This document shows, piece by piece, positions 1 to 6,720 of a stretch of DNA of 17,678 nt. The position numbers were made by a program, and so were the translations under genes. Location: the NCBI GenBank assembly GCA_020860745.1, contig JAJBTR010000297.1, forward strand, positions 1 to 17,678. The letters are read 5' to 3'. Position 1 is the stretch's first letter; every line of letters starts with the position of its first letter. The notes under the pieces are model-generated. The model ran no database searches and was not told the DNA's origin. It saw nothing but the letters and a program-made list of their open reading frames with translations. Origin of the DNA: Lachnospiraceae bacterium. GTDB taxonomy: Bacteria > Bacillota > Clostridia > Lachnospirales > Lachnospiraceae.

Positions 1-77
1 CGTAAAGATAGCAAATAGAATCATCAGAACAGCAGACAGAATGATGCGGGTCAGAACCTTTTTTGTTTCTTATTCAT
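1..77 (-). pseudogene. 5' end of a heavy-metal P-type ATPase, apparently frameshifted; continues beyond the window edge
   Basis: An ATG at 77-75 follows a GGAGAG ribosome binding site (84-89), 18 bp after the stop of the HMA gene. As written, the frame reads MNKKQKRF and then stops. If one A is added to the six-A run (T-run 59-64 on the plus strand), the frame reads MNKKQKKVLTRIILSAVLMI and continues hydrophobically to the window edge. That resembles the N-terminus of clostridial Cd/Zn/Cu-type P1B ATPases that follow small HMA proteins; this comparison is from memory. The enzyme would be a membrane metal-efflux pump. The indel may be a homopolymer sequencing error, a real frameshift, or phase or slippage variation. 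No other start with a ribosome binding site is visible in the alternative frame. Confidence 0.5.
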
Positions 78-95
78 AACACACTCTCCATATGC

Positions 96-314
96 TTAGA
101 AAAAGATCTCACAGTCATCCTCGCCCTTTTTGCAGTTTCTCAGTACATCTTTCATCACCGCTTTCGGCTCCTGCCCCTCGTCGAACTCCACCGTCATTTT
201 CAGCGTCATAAAATTGACGACAGCGGATTTCACGCCTGCGGTATGATTCGCAGCCTCCTCCATCTTGTTTGCACAGTTTGCACAGGCCACATCGATTTTG
301 TAAGTTTTCTTCAT
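96..314 (-). CDS. Small heavy-metal-associated (HMA) domain protein
   Basis: The 72-residue protein is a single HMA ferredoxin-like fold with the metal motif C-A-N-C (C11, C14) followed by ANKMEEA, close to the cadmium/zinc-type HMA signature rather than the copper-type GMTC. Such proteins bind soft or transition metals in the cytoplasm, and can act as chaperones or detached N-terminal domains for P1B ATPases. The downstream neighbour looks like such an ATPase, 18 bp away, so the two probably form an operon. The ATG at 314 has a GAAAGGA ribosome binding site (325-331) about 10 bp upstream. A consensus promoter and ArsR-like operator precede it. The C-terminal GEDDCEIFF tail adds a further cysteine. 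Metal specificity cannot be decided from sequence. Confidence 0.85.
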   Translation of the reverse strand: MKKTYKIDVACANCANKMEEAANHTAGVKSAVVNFMTLKMTVEFDEGQEPKAVMKDVLRNCKKGEDDCEIFF

Positions 315-348
315 CTTAATAATATCCTTTCTCGTCTGGTATTTATTT

Positions 349-372
349 GTTCATTTGAACGATTGTTCATAT
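349..372 (-). promoter_or_regulatory. Probable ArsR/SmtB-family operator upstream of the HMA gene
   Basis: On the plus strand three half-sites line up as GTTCA-TT-TGAAC-GATT-GTTCA (349-369). The central dyad TGAAC-N4-GTTCA extends to AT-N-TGAAC...GTTCA-N-AT with one mismatch (353-372). This is the form of operators bound by metal-sensing ArsR/SmtB repressors. It lies just downstream of the -10 box, where bound repressor would block transcription. No arsR gene is in the window, so the regulator is inferred. Confidence 0.6.
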
Positions 373-381
373 GTTAATTTC

Positions 382-409
382 ATTATACACTACTCCCTGT
401 CTTTGTCAA
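382..409 (-). promoter_or_regulatory. Consensus sigma-A promoter for the HMA/P-type ATPase operon
   Basis: Reading the minus strand, TTGACA (409-404) and TATAAT (387-382) are both perfect consensus boxes separated by 16 bp, pointing at the HMA gene. Such a strong core promoter is typical of genes held off by a repressor, which fits the operator just downstream. Confidence 0.75.
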
Positions 410-496
410 GAAATTCTGAATAAAAGTTTTCCCACATGGTAGAATTTTCTGAATTTTCGTGTAAAATAAAAGATAAAAAGAAATGGGGGTATTGCA

Positions 497-2017
497 ATGT
501 TAGAACAACTCGACCTGACGAAATCCATGACAAAGGAAGATTACAAAAAACGCATGGAAGTTCTGGAGTCGGAGCTTTCCCGCCTGCAGCGCGAATGCAA
601 AGCGGCAAAAATTCCGGTGATCATCGTCTTTGAAGGCTTTGGGGCGGCCGGCAAAGGCTATCAGATCAGCCGTCTGATCCACGCGCTGGATCCGCGCGGA
701 TTTTACGTCCACTCCATCGGCCCGGAGTCCACGGAGGAGATAATGCATCCTTTCCTCTGGAGATTCTGGACCAAGCTTCCGTCCAACACGCAGATGGCGA
801 TTTTTGACCGTAGCTGGTACCGCAAAGTCCTGGTAGACCGCTTCGACGGCATCACCGATGAGCACCGACTGATTACCTATTATAATGAGATCAATTCTTT
901 CGAGCGGCAGCTTGCTGCGGACGGGAATGTCATCATCAAGCTCTTCCTTTGCATCGACAAAAAGGAACAGAAAAAACGGTTCAAACGCCTGGCTGATGTC
1001 CAGTCCAGCTCCTGGCGTGTGTCGGAGAACGATTTAAGACGCAATAAGGAGTTCGACAAATACAAGGCCATGAACGATGAAATGCTGGAGTACACGGACA
1101 AGGCCTACGCACCATGGACCATCGTCGAGTCCATGGACCGCTCCTTTGCAACTGTCAAAATCTACACTGCGGTCATCGAAGCGCTGAAGGCCGCTCTGCG
1201 CCGCAAAACGGAAGGATCCGCTGCTGACAGCGACATCACCACGGTTCCCGCTCCGACCTCTGTCGAGTACGATAACGATGTGCTCCGCACCTCCAGCCTG
1301 AAAAAAGCGGATCTGAGCCTTGCCTTAGAACGCGATGAATACCGGGCGGAGTTAAAACGGCTGCAGAACCGGATTGCCGACCTCCACGGTGAGATTTACA
1401 AGCGAAGAATCCCTGTCATTCTCGGTTTTGAGGGCTGGGATGCCGGCGGCAAGGGCGGCGCCATCAAACGCCTGACGGAAAAGATGGATCCCCGCGGCTA
1501 CCGGGTACACCCCACCGCTTCTCCCAACGACATTGAGAAAGTCCACCACTACCTGTGGCGTTTCTGGAACAATGTTCCCAAAGACGGCCACATCGCCATC
1601 TTTGACCGGACCTGGTACGGCCGTGTCATGGTGGAACGGATCGAGGGTTTCTGCACCCGCGAGGAGTGGCAGCGGGCTTATCAGGAGATCAACGAGATGG
1701 AGAAACAGTTCGTCGACCACGGCGCCATCGTACTGAAATTCTGGCTTCAGATTGACAAAGACGAACAGGAGCGCCGCTTCAATGAGCGCATGGAAAACCC
1801 GGAAAAACAGTGGAAAATCACCGATGAAGACTGGAGAAACCGCGAAAAGTGGGACGAGTACGAAAAGGCTGTGGACGAGATGCTGGTCCGCACTTCCACT
1901 ATGGCGGCTCCCTGGATCATCGTGGAAGGCAACAACAAATATTATGCGCGGATTAAGGTGCTGCAGACTGTGGTGAACGCCATGGAAAAGAGGCTGGAGC
2001 AGTATCCGAAAAGGTGA
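497..2017 (+). CDS. pap: Polyphosphate:AMP phosphotransferase (two fused PPK2 domains)
   Basis: This cytoplasmic enzyme of the PPK2 class II group transfers phosphate from polyphosphate to AMP, giving ADP. The 506 residues hold two tandem PPK2 domains (about 1-235 and 270-500). Domain 2 has an intact Walker A (GWDAGGKG, 313-320) and Walker B region (FDRTWYGR, D370/R371). Domain 1 has a diverged Walker A (GFGAAGKG, 47-54, with G49 where domain 2 has D315) and FDRSWYRK (D104/R105). The first domain is therefore probably non-catalytic, as reported for the two-domain Pseudomonas PA3455. The length matches the family (about 500 residues). The start ATG at 497 has GGGGG at 485-489. The gene stands alone, divergent from the HMA operon. 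A 241-bp inverted-repeat element begins 11 bp after its TGA stop. Confidence 0.92.
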   Translation: MLEQLDLTKSMTKEDYKKRMEVLESELSRLQRECKAAKIPVIIVFEGFGAAGKGYQISRLIHALDPRGFYVHSIGPESTEEIMHPFLWRFWTKLPSNTQMAIFDRSWYRKVLVDRFDGITDEHRLITYYNEINSFERQLAADGNVIIKLFLCIDKKEQKKRFKRLADVQSSSWRVSENDLRRNKEFDKYKAMNDEMLEYTDKAYAPWTIVESMDRSFATVKIYTAVIEALKAALRRKTEGSAADSDITTVPAPTSVEYDNDVLRTSSLKKADLSLALERDEYRAELKRLQNRIADLHGEIYKRRIPVILGFEGWDAGGKGGAIKRLTEKMDPRGYRVHPTASPNDIEKVHHYLWRFWNNVPKDGHIAIFDRTWYGRVMVERIEGFCTREEWQRAYQEINEMEKQFVDHGAIVLKFWLQIDKDEQERRFNERMENPEKQWKITDEDWRNREKWDEYEKAVDEMLVRTSTMAAPWIIVEGNNKYYARIKVLQTVVNAMEKRLEQYPKR

Positions 2018-2028
2018 GTTACTATGAC

Positions 2029-2269
2029 GGATGCAGGGGATGACTGGCACATATTTATAAGCAACCGGGGCAACGCTTCGCCAAACTAAGTACTAACTGC
2101 GACTAAGACGCTCAAGAAAGCTTTCGCGCCTAAGTCTTACTATAAAAGCCCAAGCCATGGGCGCCGGGCGAGCTTAGCAAAGTCGTATAGTAAGTACTGG
2201 ATTTCGTCTCAGCTAAAAACGCCCCTACAAAGTTGCATTGTAAATATGTGCCAGTCATCCCCTGCATCC
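2029..2269. mobile_element. MITE-like 241-bp element with perfect 29-bp terminal inverted repeats
   Basis: Bases 2029-2057 and 2241-2269 are perfect reverse complements over 29 bp, starting GGATGCAGGGG. The tetranucleotide TGAC directly abuts both ends (2025-2028 and 2270-2273), as a target-site duplication would. The arms extend imperfectly inward (GCAAC 2061-2065 with GTTGC 2232-2236; GGGGC 2067-2071 with GCCCC 2221-2225). The core holds a 9-bp hairpin (2136-2144 with 2186-2194) topped by a GCCCA/TGGGC hairpin (2148-2162), plus TAAGTACT twice (2087-2094, 2191-2198). I see no credible coding sequence. A non-autonomous transposable element fits best. A structured RNA or large terminator 3' of pap is the alternative. 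The parent transposase family is unknown. Confidence 0.65.
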
Positions 2270-2366
2270 TGACCAAACATAATTGATCGGCCTGTGAAAA
2301 GCAAACCATCATGTGATTTGTAGCAGACAGGGTTTTTTTACATAGTATGCGGCTCTACTATTCTAA

Positions 2367-2398
2367 AAACCCCTCAGAGACTCAACTCCGAGGGGTTT
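2367..2398. terminator. Bidirectional intrinsic terminator between pap and rhaD
   Basis: AAACCCCTC-A-GAG (2367-2379) pairs with CTC-C-GAGGGGTTT (2386-2398) around a six-base loop, with one mismatch. T-rich tracts follow on both strands: TTTCTTT on plus, TTTTTAG on minus. It would end rhaD transcripts (stop at 2418-2420) and transcripts coming from pap. Confidence 0.85.
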
Positions 2399-2417
2399 CT
2401 TTAGGAAAGAAAATGGA

Positions 2418-3278
2418 TTAGCAATACAGCGGATCGTCTGACTTATAGTTCAGCACATCCTCATTTAAGGTTACGCCGAACTCTTTTCCGATGGCTCTCA
2501 GGTTGTCGTCAGTGATGACCTGTCTGAGCTTTCCGTCCGGGCTTGCGGACAGCGCGATGCTCGCAATCTGCGCCGCTTTTTCAATGGTGTGCATCAGACC
2601 GAACGCGATATCAAAGTTGGGACCGGATACAAAGAGGCCGTGGAAAGACCACACTGCCGCGTCATACTTCTCCATCTCCGCACAGGTCGCTCTCGCAATG
2701 TCAGCTCCGCCGGGAACCATCCACGGCACCACGCCCACACCGCCGGGGAAGACAACGCAGCATTCGGTCGCGCTCTTCCAGAGCATCCGGGTGAAGACTT
2801 CCGCGCTCTGGGGAAGGACAAAGGTCAGGGCAATGACATAAGGAGTATGCGCATGATAGATGACACGATTCTCTCCGTTTGTCACCCGCTTGCGGACAGA
2901 ATGGTTCATAAAGTGGGTCGGGAACTCGCTGGTGGGCACGCCGCCCTCCTCCAGACCCCAGACGATGCGATAGCTGTCGCCGGCCTCATTGATCTCAACA
3001 ATACAGATATTGTTCTGCGGCTCCAGATCTACATTGCGGAGGAACTTTCCGCTGCCTGTAGAAATAAAATACTCACCGGCCAGGTTGTCCGCCTGCACGC
3101 CCATGTTCACCCACTCACCGGGCGTCTCCTTAAAATAGCGTCTGCACTCATCTACTTCTTCTCCGCGCATGCGGTAGGTCAGGTTTCCGCCGTTTCTCTC
3201 GTGCCATCCCTGACGAACGCCGTCCGTGCACATCTGAATATACTCCTCGATTACTTTTACGCCAAAAATACTGTTCAT
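2418..3278 (-). CDS. rhaD: Rhamnulose-1-phosphate aldolase
   Basis: A zinc class II aldolase that cleaves L-rhamnulose 1-phosphate into dihydroxyacetone phosphate and L-lactaldehyde, the last step of cytoplasmic rhamnose breakdown. I chose the ATG at 3278 (MNSIFG...), 286 residues. GAGAGGAG lies 7 bp upstream, whereas the GTG six codons earlier overlaps that ribosome binding site. With this start the HAH motif is H142/H144 and the later histidine (SFHG) is H213, each one off E. coli RhaD H141/H143/H212, with E118 matching E117. GGNLT and TGSGKFLRN are the phosphate-binding loops. It is the last gene of the rha set, 307 bp after rhaA, with a terminator 20 bp past its stop. Confidence 0.95.
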   Translation of the reverse strand: MNSIFGVKVIEEYIQMCTDGVRQGWHERNGGNLTYRMRGEEVDECRRYFKETPGEWVNMGVQADNLAGEYFISTGSGKFLRNVDLEPQNNICIVEINEAGDSYRIVWGLEEGGVPTSEFPTHFMNHSVRKRVTNGENRVIYHAHTPYVIALTFVLPQSAEVFTRMLWKSATECCVVFPGGVGVVPWMVPGGADIARATCAEMEKYDAAVWSFHGLFVSGPNFDIAFGLMHTIEKAAQIASIALSASPDGKLRQVITDDNLRAIGKEFGVTLNEDVLNYKSDDPLYC

Positions 3279-3336
3279 GACTGTTCTCCTCTCCACTCAT
3301 TTCATCAGACGCAATGCGCATCTGTATCTCTGAACG

Positions 3337-3364
3337 TGCCTCATTTCCCATTTTTTCTGAGGCA
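3337..3364. repeat. Short inverted repeat in the rhaD leader
   Basis: TGCCTCA (3337-3343) and TGAGGCA (3358-3364) form a perfect 7-bp stem with a 14-base loop, about 60 bp upstream of the rhaD start. There is no T-tract, so a terminator is unlikely. It may be an mRNA processing or stability element, or chance. Confidence 0.4.
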
Positions 3365-3385
3365 TCGCTCCTGTATAAAATTTTC

Positions 3386-3519
3386 GCAACTGTTCAGTAC
3401 CTTCACAGTTACGAGGAAAAGTCCATTTGAAATCGCTGCGCGATGGGACTTTTCCTTGTATATTTTACGTTTTCATACGTACTTCGCAACAAGTGCGAAG
3501 TACTGTCCTGAATAGTTGC
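3386..3519. repeat. REP-like compound palindromic element between rhaA and rhaD
   Basis: Outer arms GCAACTGTTCAG (3386-3397) and CTGAATAGTTGC (3508-3519) pair over 12 bp with one G-U. They enclose a perfect 11-bp stem (3414-3424 with 3446-3456), itself containing ATCGC-TGC-GCGAT (3432-3444). They also enclose a perfect 10-bp stem GTACTTCGCA/TGCGAAGTAC (3479-3488 with 3494-3503, loop ACAAG). The whole folds as a three-way, cloverleaf-like structure. The outer-arm motif recurs at 7831-7873, suggesting a dispersed repeat family. No open reading frame is credible here. It fills most of the gene-free stretch 3279-3585. Confidence 0.65.
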
Positions 3520-3585
3520 AAATTTTCTTGCTCCTACTTAACTCTTGCTCTTATTTCATGCATCAGCTATGCCTGTAATCCCGAT

Positions 3586-4827
3586 TCAGCGCTGTGAAAG
3601 CACTTCTTTCTCATAGCGGATCACTTCGTCAAACCACTCATTGTCATCCGTCCCGCACTGTCTGCAGTACTCCTCCCAGACGTCGCTGAAAGGAAGCATT
3701 TTCACCTGCTCCTGACGAACCATCGCTTCCGTCCAGTTTGACGCATCCTGAAGGCTCTTCAGATCCTCATGAGGCATGCAGAGCGCATTCAGAAGTGCTT
3801 TCTGCCAGCTGCGGAAGCCCACCGCCCATGCGCTGATCCGGTTAATGCTCGCGTCAAAATAATCCAGCGCCATGTTGACGCGGTCAATGGCGTTGCAGCG
3901 GACAATTTCTTTGGCCATCTCCTTTGTCTCATCGTCAAACAGTACCACATGGTCGGAATCCCACCGCACCGGTCTCGTGATGTGCAGTGCAATTTCCGGG
4001 AAAAAAGCCAGCAGCGCCGGGATCTTGTCAGACACCACTTCGGTCGGATGGTAATGGCCGTTATCCATCAGCGGAATACAACCATCATGGGTGGCGGCGA
4101 AACTCAGCGCGAACTCGCCGCTTCCGACGGTGTAAGACTCCACACCGATGCCGAACACCTTGGATTCCACGCAGGGTTTTACCATCGCCGGGTCATGGGG
4201 TTCCGCGATAATCTGCTCGATGGAATCCTTGTAACGCTCCCGCGGTCCGAGACGGTCTGCCGGCACATCCTTGTATCCGTCGCCGGTCCAGATGTTCATC
4301 ACGCAGGGGATGCCGGTCTGCTCTGCGAAGTACTGGGAGATGCGAATGCAGGCTTTGCCGTGCTCAATCCAGAATTTTCTTGTCTCCTCGTCCGGGCTGG
4401 AAAGAGTCAGTCCGTCTTTTACCATGGGATGAGAGAAAAATGTAGGGTTAAAGTCCAGTCCCATGCCTCTCTCTTTCGCAAAATCCACCCACCTCTGAAA
4501 ATGTTTCGGCTCCAGTTTGTCCCGGTTTACATAGCCGTCCTCAAAGATCGCGTAATTGGCATGCACATTGATCTTCTTCATGCCCGGCGTCACTTTGATG
4601 ACCTCATCGATATCCGCCATCAACTGCTCGGGCGTGGTTGCCTTGCCCGGATAATTTCCCGTGGTCTGGATACCACCGGTCAGCGGTCCGTCATGGTCAA
4701 AACCGATGACATCGTCGCCCTGCCAGCAGTGCAGGGAAACCGGGATCGTTTTCAGCTTCGCAATCGCCGCGTCTGTGTCAACCCCCACTTTTGCATAAAT
4801 TTCTTTTGCACTCTCATATCTGTTCAT
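3586..4827 (-). CDS. rhaA: L-rhamnose isomerase
   Basis: A cytoplasmic, Mn-dependent aldose-ketose isomerase that converts L-rhamnose to L-rhamnulose. At 413 residues it matches the usual length (about 419 in E. coli). Diagnostic stretches are HCWQGDDV (33-40), NVHANYAIF (87-95), NIWTGDG (178-184), ESKVFGIGVESYTVGSGEF (221-239), MDNGHYHPTE (254-263) and RPVRWDSDHV (285-294). E221, D255, H282, D290 and D322 are candidate metal or substrate ligands by position relative to the E. coli enzyme. The ATG at 4827 has a GAAGGAGGA ribosome binding site. It lies between rhaB and rhaD, separated from each by 250-310 bp of structured DNA, which is long for a single operon. Confidence 0.96.
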   Translation of the reverse strand: MNRYESAKEIYAKVGVDTDAAIAKLKTIPVSLHCWQGDDVIGFDHDGPLTGGIQTTGNYPGKATTPEQLMADIDEVIKVTPGMKKINVHANYAIFEDGYVNRDKLEPKHFQRWVDFAKERGMGLDFNPTFFSHPMVKDGLTLSSPDEETRKFWIEHGKACIRISQYFAEQTGIPCVMNIWTGDGYKDVPADRLGPRERYKDSIEQIIAEPHDPAMVKPCVESKVFGIGVESYTVGSGEFALSFAATHDGCIPLMDNGHYHPTEVVSDKIPALLAFFPEIALHITRPVRWDSDHVVLFDDETKEMAKEIVRCNAIDRVNMALDYFDASINRISAWAVGFRSWQKALLNALCMPHEDLKSLQDASNWTEAMVRQEQVKMLPFSDVWEEYCRQCGTDDNEWFDEVIRYEKEVLSQR

Positions 4828-4938
4828 AGTGTCAGATTCCTCCTTCTTTTTTTATATGCGCAGGTACGTAAGGAATATGACAGCAACGCTGTCCGCACCC
4901 CCGCGCGGCGGGTATGAGGCAGCTTTTGTCTCATATCC

Positions 4939-5032
4939 GATATTTATGTAATAATCAGATTGCAAAAAAAGTGAGATAAGAAATCTCTGATTTCTGTAAT
5001 CGAACTTACGCTGTTCAGCAATCTGAAATATC
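4939..5032. repeat. Inverted-repeat structure in the rhaB-rhaA spacer
   Basis: CAGATTGC (4956-4963) pairs with GCAATCTG (5018-5025). The stem can extend through GATATTT (4939-4945) and AAATATC (5026-5032) with a ten-base bulge. Inside is GAGAT-AAGAA-ATCTC. Upstream, GACAGC-AAC-GCTGTC (from about 4881) adds another hairpin. No T-tract and no open reading frame are seen in the 249-bp spacer 4828-5076. This may be another dispersed palindrome or an mRNA processing or leader structure. Function is unknown. Confidence 0.45.
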
Positions 5033-5076
5033 ATACCTTTTTGTTGCCTTAATCATGTGATGAAAACCTGCCGCTG

Positions 5077-6477
5077 CTATCGGTATACATGAATCGGAAA
5101 TGACCGTCCGATACAGGCTCTGGCGTCCTCCAGGTTCTCCAGATCGCCGAGCGATATCATCTGCGCCGCCAGGTTTCCGATGGCCGTACCTTCCGTGGGA
5201 CCGGCGTACACGGTCTTGCCGGATGCCTTCGCCGTCAGTTCATTTAAATACGCCGCATTTGCGCCGCCGCCCACGATGCGGATTTTCTCATATGTTTTCC
5301 CGGTCAGGCGCTCCACCTCACGGCAGGCCTCACCATAACACTCCGCCAGGCTGTTATAGATTACCGAGGCCACCTGCGCGATACCCTCCGGCACCTGCTG
5401 CCCGCTCTCGCGGCAAGCCGCCTGCACCTCCTCCGTCATATTAGGCGGTGCCAGGAAACGGTCGTCGTTACAGTCCACTTTTGAAGTAATCTGTTCCAGA
5501 GAGGCCATATCACAGATTTCGCCGAATGATAATTCCGCGCCGATTTCCTTTTTCACGGACTGAATCATCCAGAGACCCATGATATTCTTCAGGAAGCGGA
5601 AGCGATAATTGTATCCGCCCTCGTTGGTAAAGTTCTGCTGTTGCGCTTCCGGGGAACAGTTGGCGCTCATCAGCTCTGTTCCCATCAGGGACCAGGTGCC
5701 GGAGCTGATATACAACGTATCCTCGTCTGCCTCCGCCGGAACGGCAAGCACCGCAGAAGCGGTATCGTGAGTGCCCGGGATGACCACCTTGCAGTTGTAG
5801 CCGATCTCCTCCTGTATCTCCGGCTTCAACTCGCCCAGACAGGTTCCCGGCACTGCGATTTCCGGAAAAATATCCGTGGGATATCCCAAAAGCCCGATCA
5901 GATCCTTATCCCACTGCTTTGTACCGGGGCTTACGAGCTGTGTGGAGGAAGCGTTGGTGTATTCCACCGCTTTTGTACCGGTGAGCAGATAATGGAAATA
6001 GTCCGGAATCATCAGATAGGTCTTCGCCTGTGCCAGAAGATCCGGTTCCTGTTCCCGCATCGCCATCAGCTGATAAATCGTATTAAACTTCTGCTTCTGG
6101 ATTCCGGTGCGGGCATACAGCTCTGTTTCCGGTATGTAAGAATAAACCGTTTCATCCATCCCCTCTGTCCGGCCGTCGCGGTAAGCCACCGCATCCGTGA
6201 TGCGCTCGCCGTTTTCTCCGAGCAATACAAAATCCACCGCCCAGGTGTCAATACCGACACTGACCGGAATCTTGCCAAGCTCGGCACACTTTTTCATGCC
6301 GATCTTAATCTCAGCAAACAGGCGGTCCACATCCCAGCCTTTTCTGCCGCCCTTGTCCGTCATGCCATTTGGAAAACGGTGGATTTCCTGCAAAATCATC
6401 TTTCCATCCTCCAGATGTGCCAGCATATGGCGGCCGCTGGAGGCTCCGATATCAATCGCGAGATAATACAGTGTCAT
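5077..6477 (-). CDS. rhaB: Rhamnulokinase (FGGY family)
   Basis: It phosphorylates L-rhamnulose with ATP to L-rhamnulose 1-phosphate in the cytoplasm. The 466-residue protein opens with the FGGY phosphate-1 motif (YLAIDIGASSGRH, about 5-17), carries the rhamnulokinase signature GIDTWAVDFVLL and YRDGRT, and ends with the ATP/adenosine region IVGGGANAAYLNELTAKA followed by PTEGTAIGN. Length is slightly below E. coli RhaB (about 489). The ATG at 6477 has GGGGAAGGGG just upstream. The stop is TAG, which shows amber is read as a stop in this genome. It lies 3' of an intrinsic terminator (6550-6585), so it either has its own promoter or depends on readthrough from the dehydrogenase gene. Confidence 0.95.
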   Translation of the reverse strand: MTLYYLAIDIGASSGRHMLAHLEDGKMILQEIHRFPNGMTDKGGRKGWDVDRLFAEIKIGMKKCAELGKIPVSVGIDTWAVDFVLLGENGERITDAVAYRDGRTEGMDETVYSYIPETELYARTGIQKQKFNTIYQLMAMREQEPDLLAQAKTYLMIPDYFHYLLTGTKAVEYTNASSTQLVSPGTKQWDKDLIGLLGYPTDIFPEIAVPGTCLGELKPEIQEEIGYNCKVVIPGTHDTASAVLAVPAEADEDTLYISSGTWSLMGTELMSANCSPEAQQQNFTNEGGYNYRFRFLKNIMGLWMIQSVKKEIGAELSFGEICDMASLEQITSKVDCNDDRFLAPPNMTEEVQAACRESGQQVPEGIAQVASVIYNSLAECYGEACREVERLTGKTYEKIRIVGGGANAAYLNELTAKASGKTVYAGPTEGTAIGNLAAQMISLGDLENLEDARACIGRSFPIHVYR

Positions 6478-6549
6478 TCCCCTTCCCCTCTCTTTCTGAA
6501 TCGTAACTGTTATATTTTCTAATAAGAATTGTACTTCCCGGCGGGTAAG

Positions 6550-6585
6550 AAAAAAAGGGCAGTTCTTGATTAAAAAACTGTCCTT
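6550..6585 (-). terminator. Intrinsic terminator between the zinc dehydrogenase gene and rhaB
   Basis: On the minus strand AAGGACAGTT (6585-6576) pairs with AACTGCCCTT (6564-6555), with one G-U pair and an 11-base loop. It is followed directly by seven T's (6556-6550). It lies about 135 bp past the dehydrogenase stop and 73 bp before the rhaB start, so it should cut or attenuate transcription inside the rha set. Confidence 0.75.
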
Positions 6586-6640
6586 ATTTGTTTTGAGTCT
6601 CTATGTATCTCTCATGTTTTATTTGCAGTTCCCCCGTATG

Positions 6641-6694
6641 CTGCGACTGCTCACTATTTTTACTGCGCAACCGCTCGTACGCGAAGTGTCGCAG
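6641..6694. repeat. Imperfect palindrome 3' of the zinc dehydrogenase gene
   Basis: CTGCGAC (6641-6647) pairs with GTCGCAG (6688-6694). Inside, CACT (6652-6655) can pair with AGTG just before the right arm, and CGC/GCG pairs lie between. With the terminator at 6550-6585 it accounts for the structure in the 243-bp spacer 6478-6720, where I see no gene. Function is unknown. Confidence 0.4.
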
Positions 6695-6720
6695 AACGGC
6701 AATTTATTCTGGTGCTTTGT

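Noticed and set aside
2130..2312. Small open frame within the 241-bp inverted-repeat element
   Set aside because: It overlaps the terminal repeat and hairpins, has no ribosome binding site, and the peptide resembles nothing known.
2278..2366. Possible extra terminator or small RNA between the 241-bp element and the terminator (ATCATGTGAT palindrome and a T-run)
   Set aside because: The palindrome is short, does not sit directly before the T-run, and no convincing stem forms.
3428..3444. Possible CcpA cre site (TGAAATCGCTGCGC)
   Set aside because: The right half does not fit the consensus, and the bases are explained as the loop and stem of a hairpin in the compound palindrome.
2589..3515. 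Open frame of 308 codons on the plus strand opposite rhaD
   Set aside because: It mirrors the well-conserved rhaD frame, has no ribosome binding site and shows no recognisable domain.
3769..4917. Open frame of 382 codons on the plus strand opposite rhaA
   Set aside because: Shadow of rhaA, which has full family motifs. The composition (rich in His and Arg) is typical of antisense translation.
5641..6522. Open frame of 293 codons on the plus strand opposite rhaB
   Set aside because: Antisense shadow of rhaB with no start signal and no family resemblance.
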